Below, one piece after another: positions 1 to 5,804 of a stretch of DNA of 9,752 bases (the first letter of the stretch is position 1; each line of letters begins with the position of its first letter). The notes below the pieces were generated by a model, which worked only from the letters and a program-made list of their open reading frames with translations, was not told the DNA's origin and searched no databases. This stretch comes from JAIBJP01 sp036506175 (GTDB lineage: Bacteria; Actinomycetota; Thermoleophilia; Gaiellales; Gaiellaceae), in the NCBI GenBank assembly GCA_036506175.1, contig DASXSE010000079.1, positions 1 to 9,752 on the forward strand. Direction: 5' to 3'. The position numbers were made by a program, and so were the translations under genes.

Positions 1-540
1 GACGACGACCTCGCCGGCAAAGACCCAGCGCCAGGAGAAATACGTCGTACAGAAGCCCCCCACGAGCGGCCCGACGGCGACCGCCGCCGCCCCGGCGGCG
101 GCCACGGCTCCGTAGGCGGCGGGTCGTCGTTCCCTCGGGAAATTGCCGGCCACAAGGGCGACGATCGCCGGGAGGATGAGAGCGGCGCCGACTCCCTCGA
201 GGAAGGACCAGCCGAAGAGGAGCACAGGCAGGTTCGGGGCGATAGAGGTCGTGAAGGAGCCGCAACCGTAGATCACGCAGCCGATGGCGAAGGCGCGCTT
301 CCGGCCGATCATCGCTCCGATCTTCGCCCCGGTGATCATGAGCGCGGCCATGACGAGCGTGTACGCCGTGATCGCGCCCTGGATCCCTGTGACCGTCGTG
401 CCCACGTCCTCGGCAACCGTCGCGATCGAGACGTTCATCACGGAGCTGTCCAGGGTCATCAGGAACTGTCCCGCCGCAAGGGTAAGCAGCACGACCATCG
501 CGCCCTGCGGCGCCGCCGAGGTGTCGTTGCCTGCGCTCAT
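1..540 (-). CDS. MFS drug-efflux-type transporter, DHA2 (14-helix) family, 3' end outside window
   Basis: This is the first 180 codons of an inner-membrane transporter of the major facilitator superfamily; the frame is still open at base 1. It starts at ATG 540-538. The N-terminal helix carries an LDSSVMNVSIATV stretch, which resembles the LDxTIVNVALP motif of DHA2 (EmrB/QacA-like) proton-driven exporters. It is followed by a loop reading GAKIGAMIGRKRAFAIG, matching MFS motif A. Near the end of the visible part GPLVGGF followed by FSWRWVF matches the antiporter motif C region and the WRWVF signature typical of DHA2 proteins. About five hydrophobic helices are visible. The substrate cannot be told. 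No strong Shine-Dalgarno precedes the ATG. The gene is divergent from the membrane-protein gene at 627, with 86 bases between the two starts. The family call is firm; any specific drug or lipid substrate would be a guess. Confidence 0.88.
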   Translation of the reverse strand, partial: MSAGNDTSAAPQGAMVVLLTLAAGQFLMTLDSSVMNVSIATVAEDVGTTVTGIQGAITAYTLVMAALMITGAKIGAMIGRKRAFAIGCVIYGCGSFTTSIAPNLPVLLFGWSFLEGVGAALILPAIVALVAGNFPRERRPAAYGAVAAAGAAAVAVGPLVGGFCTTYFSWRWVFAGEVVV

Positions 541-626
541 CGCCGGCGGACCATCTCACAATCGGTCGCCCGGCCCCGAATGCCGGCTGATTGCCGCAGC
601 CGACGCCCTGTGCAAAGGTCGACTCT

Positions 627-1148
627 GTGACGAGCGACGCACGGCGCAGCCGCACCGGTCGCCTGGGGCGGGCCGCGATGGGCGAACGGCTCGGCGGGTT
701 CATCTACGGCACGATCCTCGTCCTCGCAGTCCTGGTGGCCGCGGCGAAGGCGTATCCGGATTCACCGGGGCGAATGGCCATCGTGGTCTTGGCCACGAGC
801 GCGGTCTTCTGGCTCGCGCACGTCTACGCGCACGCGCTCGGCCACGGCGTCGCTCACGAACAGCATCTGTCGCGTGCGGAGTTGGGGTTCATCGCCCGCC
901 GCGAAGCGGCCGTGATCGAAGCGGCGGTGCCGCCGGTAGCGGCTCTCCTGCTCGGCGTGCTCGGCGTGCTATCGACGAACGTCGCCGTGTGGCTCGCGTT
1001 TGGGCTCGGATTGACCGTGCTGGCCGCGCAAGGCGTACAGGTGGCGCGCATCGAGCGGTTGTCGTGGCTCCCGGCCATGGGCCTCGTGGCCGCAAATCTC
1101 GCTCTCGGCGTCCTGCTCATCGCGCTGAAGCTGCTCGTCAACCACTAG
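627..1148 (+). CDS. Five-helix membrane protein of unknown function with a histidine ladder
   Basis: This encodes a 173-residue integral membrane protein that I cannot assign to a named family. I prefer the GTG start at 627 because AAAGG (614-618) lies 8 bases upstream; an ATG at 591 would add 12 residues without a better ribosome site, and an ATG at 678 is also in frame. Hydrophobic segments lie at about residues 24-41, 50-70, 97-115, 118-137 and 150-171, after a short Arg-rich cytoplasmic start. Helix 2 runs into FWLAHVYAHALGHGVAHEQH, which places histidines at residues 65, 69, 73, 77 and 80. The first four are spaced every four residues and would lie on one helix face. My recollection is that FWLAHVYA-like motifs occur in uncharacterised actinobacterial membrane proteins; I could not check this. 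The downstream DUF7144 gene is co-oriented, 51 bases after the stop. Confidence 0.72.
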   Translation: MTSDARRSRTGRLGRAAMGERLGGFIYGTILVLAVLVAAAKAYPDSPGRMAIVVLATSAVFWLAHVYAHALGHGVAHEQHLSRAELGFIARREAAVIEAAVPPVAALLLGVLGVLSTNVAVWLAFGLGLTVLAAQGVQVARIERLSWLPAMGLVAANLALGVLLIALKLLVNH

Positions 1149-1166
1149 GCTGTCCAGCCCCGAGCC

Positions 1167-1172
1167 TATGAT
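1167..1172 (+). promoter_or_regulatory. Possible -10 element (TATGAT) before the DUF7144 gene
   Basis: TATGAT matches five of six bases of the sigma-70/SigA -10 consensus. It would start transcription around 1179, leaving a leader of about 20 bases that contains the AAAGGAG Shine-Dalgarno at 1187-1193. No convincing -35 hexamer is present 16-18 bases upstream, where the preceding gene ends, so this is tentative. Confidence 0.3.
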
Positions 1173-1199
1173 TTTCGGTACCAACGAAAGGAGCTAGTG

Positions 1200-1580
1200 G
1201 TGGCGACCACGACGCGGGCAGGACGCGGGTGGGTGGCGTTTGCGGCCATCCTCCTCATGGTGGCGGGCTTGATGCAGTTCTTCGATGGACTGTGGGCGAT
1301 CAGGACGCAGGACACGGCCGTCGACGCCCTTTTCTGGAACAACAACCTCGAGGCGTGGGGCTGGTTCTACCTCATCGTCGGCATCGGGCTGTTCGTCACA
1401 GGCGTGTTCATCTTCCGGCGCGCCCCGTGGGCCTACGGCGTGGGCGTTCTGGTCGGGGTGATCGGAGCGGTGCTGAACATCTTCTGGATCTTCAGCTACC
1501 CGCTGGCGAGCATCCTCCTCATCACGCTCAACCTGATCGTCGTCTACGCCTTGACGACGTACGGGGTCGACGACCTGTAA
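1200..1580 (+). CDS. DUF7144-type small four-helix membrane protein
   Basis: This is a 126-residue integral membrane protein whose layout and motifs match the actinobacterial DUF7144 family, recognised from memory; no function is established for it. Helix 1 (about residues 10-28) reads WVAFAAILLMVAGLMQFFDG, with the family's typical FFDG-like end. A short external loop holds LFWNNNLEAWGW, and three more helices follow at about 53-71, 77-96 and 99-117, ending in the conserved-looking VVYALTTYG. Two GTG codons stand in tandem at 1197 and 1200. The Shine-Dalgarno AAAGGAG (1187-1193) is 3 bases from the first and 6 from the second, so I chose 1200. The gene is convergent with the minus-strand cluster ending at rnr. 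I see no T-rich terminator for it on the plus strand. Confidence 0.8.
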   Translation: MATTTRAGRGWVAFAAILLMVAGLMQFFDGLWAIRTQDTAVDALFWNNNLEAWGWFYLIVGIGLFVTGVFIFRRAPWAYGVGVLVGVIGAVLNIFWIFSYPLASILLITLNLIVVYALTTYGVDDL

Positions 1581-1586
1581 CAAGAC

Positions 1587-1626
1587 AAAAGCCGCCTCCC
1601 GTCACAAATGATCAGGAACGCGGCTT
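1587..1626 (-). terminator. Second, weaker minus-strand terminator hairpin
   Basis: AAGCCGC (1589-1595) and GCGGCTT (1620-1626) form a 7-bp stem around a 24-base loop. Read on the minus strand, the stem ends in TT and is followed by TTGTCTTG, a short T-rich tail. On the plus strand it is followed by a run of A, so it should act on minus-strand transcripts. It lies just beyond the stronger T7 tract of the candidate small RNA and may be a backup. The large loop makes it weak. Confidence 0.38.
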
Positions 1627-1740
1627 AAAAAAACTCGCCGAGCCGGGTGTCGCTTTCGTCCACCTCTCCGACGAACCTTCGGCTTCCGCCTAGAGCCTAC
1701 CGGTGAGGCTTCGTCCTACTCGCGCCCCGTGCTCGGCGCA
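1627..1740 (-). ncRNA. Candidate small structured RNA of about 110 nt, unclassified
   Basis: On the minus strand CGCCGAGC (1738-1731) pairs perfectly with GCTCGGCG (1643-1636). Across a single bulged base (1730) the helix continues with CGGG (1729-1726) on CCCG (1647-1644). This 12-bp helix encloses about 78 bases and is followed, 2 bases later, by seven T residues (1633-1627), the pattern of an intrinsically terminated RNA whose ends are paired. Inside, GACGAA plus CCT (1715-1710, 1708-1706) can pair with AGGTTCGTC (1678-1670), giving 9 bp with one bulge. At the tip GGC-GGAA-GCC (1690-1681) forms a small GNRA-type hairpin. The rod-like fold recalls SRP RNA, but the conserved SRP loop bases are missing, and I do not recognise any tmRNA, RNase P, 6S or riboswitch signature. 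It could be an independent small RNA or a processed 3' end of the rnr transcript. Confidence 0.5.
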
Positions 1741-1746
1741 GGGGGG

Positions 1747-1775
1747 ACATTACGAGGCCTGGCCATCAGCCGCAA
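1747..1775 (-). promoter_or_regulatory. Possible promoter of the candidate small RNA
   Basis: On the minus strand TTGCGG (1775-1770) and TAATGT (1752-1747) are separated by exactly 17 bases. Each matches three of six consensus bases, including TTG of the -35 and T1, A2 and T6 of the -10. The predicted start, around 1740, falls at the first base of the closing helix of the candidate RNA. The individual matches are poor; the spacing and position are what support it. Confidence 0.33.
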
Positions 1776-1788
1776 GGGGAATCTGAAA

Positions 1789-1807
1789 GTTCTTTGTCGC
1801 AAAGAGC
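1789..1807. other. Hairpin after rnr, 8-bp stem with 3-base loop
   Basis: GTTCTTTG (1789-1796) and CAAAGAGC (1800-1807) form an 8-bp stem with one T-G wobble and a TCG loop. On the minus strand it is followed by TTTCAGATT, a weak T-rich tail that could end the rnr operon transcript 47 bases after the rnr stop. On the plus strand a T7 run follows 4 bases later (1812-1818), so it could act in either direction. Direction and function are undecided. Confidence 0.35.
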
Positions 1808-1828
1808 GAGGTTTTTTTCGACACGCCC

Positions 1829-1845
1829 CGGGAGTCCCTCTCCCG
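1829..1845. other. Hairpin just after the rnr stop codon
   Basis: CGGGAG (1829-1834) and CTCCCG (1840-1845) form a perfect 6-bp stem around a 5-base loop, 8 bases past the rnr stop. On the minus strand no T run follows, so it is more likely a 3' stabilising hairpin than a terminator for rnr. On the plus strand it is followed by TTTGAGTTTC, a weak tail. Confidence 0.35.
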
Positions 1846-1853
1846 TTTGAGTT

Positions 1854-3536
1854 TCAGGCGGCAAGGTCGAGCTCCACCTTGCCTTCGTGCCGACGGATCC
1901 GGTCGACGCGGACGGAGATCTCGTCGCCGAGACGGTACGCGCGACCGCTCCGGCGACCCACGAGGGCGACTCCGAGAGGGTCGAGCTCGAAGTATTCGCC
2001 GGGAAGCTTGCGGGCCGGCACGTAGCCCTCGAAGACGCCGTCGAAGCGCACGAAGATCCCGGAGCCGATCGCGCCCGTGATCTCCCCTTCGAAGACGGCG
2101 TCCCAGCCTGCGTCGAATAGACGGCGCTCGAGGAGCCACGCGAGGCAAAGCTCGTCGGCCCGATATTCGACCTGCGCCGCCTCGCGTTCCCGTAGGGAAG
2201 TGGACTCAGAGACTTCGTCGAGATCGTCGGGCAGCGAATCTTTCCCGACCCCCAGCTCTCGCAGGAGCGCACGGTGCACGACAAGGTCCGGGTAGCGCCG
2301 GATCGGAGAGGTGAAGTGGCAATAGGCTCGGCTGGCGAGTCCCGAGTGGCCGAGATTGCGCGGGTCGTACCGAGCCTGCTTCAGCGACCGGAGAACGAGC
2401 GCAGGAAAGGCCTCGCGGCCGCGACCCGACTGCGCCGAGTACTCGGCCACGCGCGAGCTCGCGCGCGCAGCGAGGCGGGCCGCTTCCGCAGGAGTCAGCT
2501 GCTCGGGCAGAGGCGGTGTCGGCACCTCGAGAGCCGCCAGCTTGGCGAGCAGAAGCTGAATTGCATCCGGGTCTGGACGCTCGTGCACGCGATAGATCGC
2601 CTCGCCGTTCTCCCGCGCGAGGAAAGCTCCGACGGCCTCGTTGGCGAGGATCATCATCTCCTCGACGAGGGCATGGGCGTGCGGCTCAGTCTGGATCCAG
2701 GCGCGCTCCACCCCGCCGGCGCCGTCGAAGGCGAACGAGACCTCGCCGGTCTCCAGGCTCAGAGCTCCGCGCCGAAAGCGGCGGCGCCTGAGCTCGACAG
2801 CAACGCGCTCGGCCAGCTGGAGCGACTGCGTCACCTCTTCGCTGGCGACCTCGTGCCCGGCGAGGATGGCCTCCGCGTGCGTGTACGCGAGTCGCTCGCG
2901 GCTCCGGATGACACTCCGGTAGAAGCTCGGTTGGCCAGGCTGCATGTCCCGGTCGAAGAGCACCTCGACGGTCACGCAGTTGCGGTCCTCGTGCGGTCGG
3001 AGGCTGCACAGATCGTTGGACAGCCGTTCCGGCAGCATGGCCTCGACGCGACCTGGGACGTAAACGGAGAAGCCACGCTGAGCGGCATCCCGGTCGAGCG
3101 GCGAGCCGGCCGGTACGTACCGTGAGACGTCCGCGATATGGACCCATGCGCGGATGCCGTCTCCTTCCATGCGAAAGCTCAGGGCGTCGTCGAAATCCTT
3201 GGCCTCCTCGGGATCGATGGTGAAGGCGGCGAGACCGCGAAGATCTACTCGGTCAGGCTCTTGTCCCCGTGGCTCAGGCGGCACGGGCGCGTGGCGACGC
3301 CGAACTCCTTCATGCCAGAGCAACCCCTCGAGCACACACTCGATGTGGTCGGCAGGCCCAAGGGTCTTTTCGATTCGGGCGCGCCCACGCGGCGGCTGGC
3401 GCAGGAGCACGAGATCTCCGACCGAAGCGTTCCCCGCTCCCTTTCGGTCGACCATGATCGGCCTCCCGCCCTCGAAGAACGGGTCGCCGATGAGGAGCAT
3501 GCCGCGCCGGGCGAGCTCGGCGACGACGGTCTCCAC
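1854..3536 (-). CDS. rnr: RNase R/RNase II-family 3'-5' exoribonuclease, short form
   Basis: This is a cytoplasmic processive 3'-5' exoribonuclease of the RNB family, involved in RNA decay and quality control. The catalytic signature TIDPEEAKDFDDA places D108, D114, D116 and D117 in the same 6-2-1 spacing as the Mg-binding aspartates of E. coli RNase II and RNase R. Further family blocks are HIADVSRYV (133-141), the LPERLSNDLCSLRP block (168-181) and HFTSPIRRYPDL (407-418), which includes the RNA-contacting Arg. A C-terminal S1-like domain covers about residues 480-558 (GSGIFVRFDGVFEGYVP). At 560 residues it is well short of E. coli RNase R (813) and RNase II (644). The first 100 residues hold at most one cold-shock-like domain, and no helix-turn-helix is seen. 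The start is GTG 3536, one base after the stop of the upstream peptidase gene, so translation is probably coupled. I see no clear Shine-Dalgarno. Confidence 0.93.
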   Translation of the reverse strand: METVVAELARRGMLLIGDPFFEGGRPIMVDRKGAGNASVGDLVLLRQPPRGRARIEKTLGPADHIECVLEGLLWHEGVRRRHAPVPPEPRGQEPDRVDLRGLAAFTIDPEEAKDFDDALSFRMEGDGIRAWVHIADVSRYVPAGSPLDRDAAQRGFSVYVPGRVEAMLPERLSNDLCSLRPHEDRNCVTVEVLFDRDMQPGQPSFYRSVIRSRERLAYTHAEAILAGHEVASEEVTQSLQLAERVAVELRRRRFRRGALSLETGEVSFAFDGAGGVERAWIQTEPHAHALVEEMMILANEAVGAFLARENGEAIYRVHERPDPDAIQLLLAKLAALEVPTPPLPEQLTPAEAARLAARASSRVAEYSAQSGRGREAFPALVLRSLKQARYDPRNLGHSGLASRAYCHFTSPIRRYPDLVVHRALLRELGVGKDSLPDDLDEVSESTSLREREAAQVEYRADELCLAWLLERRLFDAGWDAVFEGEITGAIGSGIFVRFDGVFEGYVPARKLPGEYFELDPLGVALVGRRSGRAYRLGDEISVRVDRIRRHEGKVELDLAA

Positions 3537-3537
3537 G

Positions 3538-4716
3538 CTAGGTCGTGATCTGCTTGAGGAGAACGCGCTCGGCGGCGCGCAGGACCTCGTCGAGACGTGT
3601 GAGTGGGTTGTCGTCGATCCGCACTTTCGGCCGCACGCCCTTGCCCGTCAGGTCGCGGCCGGCGGGCGTTCGATACAGCGCAGTCGTCAACTTGAGCGCC
3701 GTGCCGTTCGAGAGCGGGCGGATGGACTGGACGGAAGCCTTGCCGTATGTGCGCCGCCCCACGACGACGGCGCGCCGGTGATCCTGCAGCGCAGCCGCGA
3801 CGATCTCGGCAGAGCTTGCGCTGCCGCGATTCACGAGCACTACGAGCGGCAGCTGCGGATAGGAAGCTCCGCCGATTACCTGATACACGGTCTCGTCCTG
3901 ATGGAGCCCCGCGACGGTGCAGACGACGCCCCCGTCCAGGAAGACGGAGACCGTCCGCACCGCCTGGGCCAGGAGACCGCCCGGGTTGTCACGCAGGTCG
4001 AGCACGATTCCCTTCGCGCCCCGATGGACGAGCGAAGTCGTTGCGGTGCCGAGACGGTCGGCGGTGGAATCCGGGAAGGCCAACAGCCGGATGTACCCGA
4101 ACTTCACCCCGCGGAAGCGAGTCATGTGCGCCCGCAGTGAGGGCACAGCGATCTCCTGCCGGACGACCGTGAAGCGCTTCCGACCCTCGTGCGGACGACG
4201 GACAAGCAGGTGGACGACCGTCCCCCTCTCGCCCTTGATCAGGTTGAGCGACTGGTCGAACGTGAGCTTCCCCGCCGGATGACCGTCGATGCGGACGATG
4301 GTGTCGCCGGGACGCACACCGGCCTGACGCGCGGGCCCCTTCATCGCGGAGGTAACGAAAAGTCCCGCGCGCGAGGGCTCGACGGTCAGCCCCACGCCCG
4401 AGTAGCTGCGCGCCGTTCGGTTCTTGAGCGAGGTGTACTCGGCGGCGGTGAGGTAATCCGTGTTCGGGTCGGCGAGCTCCTTGAGAAGGCCCGGAATGGT
4501 CGTCGCGCTAAGGACATCCCGCCCGATGGGCCTGTAGTAGGAGCTCGCCAGCGCCTCGCGGACCTCCTCGATTGGCGTCGGCTTGCGATTGTCCGCCGAC
4601 GCCCTGGGATGCGTGAGGATGCTCGGGGATCTCGCGGTGAGGAGGAGGCCGAGACCAAAGGCCACCGCGAGGAGAAAACCAACGAGTGCGACTCCAGTCG
4701 CGCGTCTAGATCTCAT
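3538..4716 (-). CDS. S41-family C-terminal processing peptidase (CtpA/CtpB-like), membrane anchored
   Basis: This is a 392-residue serine protease of family S41, acting outside the cytoplasmic membrane. Residues 7-27 form a hydrophobic signal anchor after MRSRR. A PDZ domain spans about 105-173, with SGVGLTV at its start and GVRPGDTIVRIDG at 133-145. The protease core includes IVLDLRDNPGGLL (237-249), then RGSASSAEI, where S301 is the predicted nucleophile, and GRRTYGKASVQS, where K326 is the general base. The 25-residue Ser-Lys spacing equals that of known CtpA/CtpB enzymes. The gene begins 36 bases after ftsX and ends one base before rnr. FtsEX controls peptidoglycan hydrolases, and CTPs in other bacteria process cell-wall enzymes, so a link is plausible but only inferred from position. 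The start is ATG 4716; no good Shine-Dalgarno is seen. Confidence 0.93.
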   Translation of the reverse strand: MRSRRATGVALVGFLLAVAFGLGLLLTARSPSILTHPRASADNRKPTPIEEVREALASSYYRPIGRDVLSATTIPGLLKELADPNTDYLTAAEYTSLKNRTARSYSGVGLTVEPSRAGLFVTSAMKGPARQAGVRPGDTIVRIDGHPAGKLTFDQSLNLIKGERGTVVHLLVRRPHEGRKRFTVVRQEIAVPSLRAHMTRFRGVKFGYIRLLAFPDSTADRLGTATTSLVHRGAKGIVLDLRDNPGGLLAQAVRTVSVFLDGGVVCTVAGLHQDETVYQVIGGASYPQLPLVVLVNRGSASSAEIVAAALQDHRRAVVVGRRTYGKASVQSIRPLSNGTALKLTTALYRTPAGRDLTGKGVRPKVRIDDNPLTRLDEVLRAAERVLLKQITT

Positions 4717-4731
4717 CGTGCCGCGGCGGTG

Positions 4732-4737
4732 AGTATA
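4732..4737 (-). promoter_or_regulatory. Possible internal -10 element (TATACT) before the S41 peptidase
   Basis: TATACT, five of six matches to TATAAT, lies 15 bases before the ATG of the peptidase, in the only sizeable gap after ftsX. No -35 is visible at 16-18 bases, and the resulting leader would be under 10 bases, close to leaderless. A chance match is possible. Confidence 0.2.
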
Positions 4738-4752
4738 GATACGACGGTAGTT

Positions 4753-5625
4753 CTAGACCTGCAGGAAGCGGCGGATCGTGACGCCCGATCCGGCCGCGCC
4801 GACGAGCAGGCTGACCGCGATCAGGATCAGCGCGGTCAACGGGAAGCTGAGCGCGTGCACGTCGCTCTCGCTGAACGTGGAGCTATGTCCCTCGATGACG
4901 GGCAGCGCAAGCTCCTTGGCGAGGACCAGCAGGACGACTGCGACTATCGCCCCCAGCAGGCCGCAGATGACGCCTTCGAGCATGAACGGCCCCCTGACGA
5001 ACCAGTTCGACGCCCCGACGAGCTTCATCACCTCGATCTCGCGCCTCCGAGAGAAGATCGAGAGGCGGATCGTGTTCGCGATGAGGATCGTCGAGGCTAT
5101 GAGAAGTATCAGGCTCCCCAGCAGGAAGATGTACTTGATCACGTTCGTGACCGCGAGAATCCGCTTCGTCTTCTTCTGCGCGTAGTCGACCTTGTCGACG
5201 GCGGCGGGGGGCGGATCAAGCTTCGCAGCGATGACCGAGACCTGGTTCGCGTCCTTCGGCGTGACCTCGAAAGCCGGCGGCAGCGGGTTGTTGATCAGGT
5301 TCTTCGTCAGGTCCGGGTACTTCTTCTTCATGATCTCGAGGGCTTCGGCCTTCGAGATGAACTTGACGCTCTTCGTCTCGGGGAACGACTCGAGCTGAGC
5401 CCGCACTGTGTTGATCTGTTGCTCCGTGGCGTCCTGTACGAGGAACGCCTTGACGATGACGTCCTTCCGCACGTGGTCGGTCCAGGAGTTCACCCAAGAG
5501 AAGAGGGCGATGAAGAGGCCCAAGAGGAACATTCCGATGAGCACCGTCATCGTGGCCGCGACGGTGGTGGAGATGTTCGCGCCGATCGAGCGGAGTGCCT
5601 CGCCGACGAACAGCTTCGTTCTCAA
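4753..5625 (-). CDS. ftsX: Cell-division ABC-type permease FtsX
   Basis: This is the membrane partner of FtsE. In other bacteria FtsEX sits at the septum and activates peptidoglycan hydrolases through the FtsX outer loop. The 290-residue protein has the FtsX topology: helix 1 at about 22-44, a large extracytoplasmic domain from 45 to 160 containing NPLPPAFEV, helix 2 at 164-186, helix 3 at 213-236 and helix 4 at 263-284. The cytoplasmic stretch SRRREIEVMKLVGAS (192-206) is the typical FtsX/MacB-like coupling segment. The start is TTG 5625-5623, with GGAG at 5636-5633 seven bases upstream; no ATG or GTG gives the usual FtsX N-terminus. Unusually, 178 bases separate it from ftsE. That gap is a palindromic element whose terminal repeat contains the ftsX Shine-Dalgarno and the first base of the start codon. 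Confidence 0.95.
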   Translation of the reverse strand: MRTKLFVGEALRSIGANISTTVAATMTVLIGMFLLGLFIALFSWVNSWTDHVRKDVIVKAFLVQDATEQQINTVRAQLESFPETKSVKFISKAEALEIMKKKYPDLTKNLINNPLPPAFEVTPKDANQVSVIAAKLDPPPAAVDKVDYAQKKTKRILAVTNVIKYIFLLGSLILLIASTILIANTIRLSIFSRRREIEVMKLVGASNWFVRGPFMLEGVICGLLGAIVAVVLLVLAKELALPVIEGHSSTFSESDVHALSFPLTALILIAVSLLVGAAGSGVTIRRFLQV

Positions 5626-5804
5626 TGCCTCGCTCCGTGATGTTGCCGCGCTTCTGGCGCGCGAAAAGCGATACGCATCCGCGTCGAATTACACGCAGGA
5701 GCCTGCGTCATTCTGAACGCGGACGCGTTGTGGGCGACTGAGGACGAAGCGTGGCGATCCTTTGCAGCCGTCAGGAGCCCGGAGGACATTGCGGAGCGAG
5801 GCAT
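5625..5804. repeat. 180-bp imperfect palindrome with 13-bp perfect terminal inverted repeats (MITE- or REP-like)
   Basis: ATGCCTCGCTCCG at 5625-5637 is repeated exactly in inverted orientation at 5792-5804. The symmetry continues inwards imperfectly: ATGT and GCTnCTG blocks follow in both arms, CGC (5674-5676) pairs with GCG (5725-5727), TCCGCGT (5678-5684) pairs with ACGCGGA (5717-5723), and the core ACGCAGG/CCTGCGT (5693-5699, 5702-5708) has a 2-base centre. The right arm is about 28 bases longer than the left (104 against 76), as if it carried an extra piece. The element fills the ftsE-ftsX gap: one end overlaps the ftsE stop codon and the other the ftsX start. No convincing target-site duplication is seen; CA on each side is too short to count. 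It is most likely a dispersed palindromic repeat that inserted here, but copy number cannot be judged from one window. Confidence 0.75.

Noticed and set aside
284..1171. A 295-codon plus-strand frame spanning the MFS gene end and the membrane-protein gene
   Set aside because: It is Arg-rich and antisense to the MFS gene, then out of frame with the hydrophobic protein at 627-1148, which has a ribosome site.
1627..1740. SRP RNA, glycine riboswitch or cyclic-di-GMP riboswitch as identity of the small RNA
   Set aside because: Short matches exist (a GGAA tip, CCGAAGG, GGACGAAGCC), but the conserved loops and the order of elements of those families are missing.
1812..1818. T7 run on the plus strand as a terminator for the DUF7144 gene
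   Set aside because: It is more than 230 bases past the stop and 4 bases away from its hairpin; a role cannot be assigned.
1581..1853. tmRNA (ssrA) downstream of rnr
   Set aside because: I looked on both strands for a tag ending in ALAA-stop and for tRNA-like ends with a T-loop and found neither.
2274..4140. Long plus-strand frames opposite rnr and the peptidase (e.g. 2274-3125 and 3154-4140)
   Set aside because: They are shadows of the minus-strand genes with no recognisable motifs or ribosome sites.
4189..5640. A 483-codon plus-strand open frame opposite the peptidase and ftsX genes
   Set aside because: It is extremely rich in Arg, Asp and Glu, a usual mirror of a GC-rich gene on the other strand, and ftsX and the peptidase have clear family motifs.
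5622..5804. A 60-codon minus-strand frame that starts by overlapping the ftsE stop (TGATG) and ends overlapping the ftsX start (TTGA)
   Set aside because: It lies entirely in the palindrome, its composition looks like arbitrary translation of the repeat, and the tidy overlaps follow from the terminal repeats. A tiny translated leader cannot be fully excluded.
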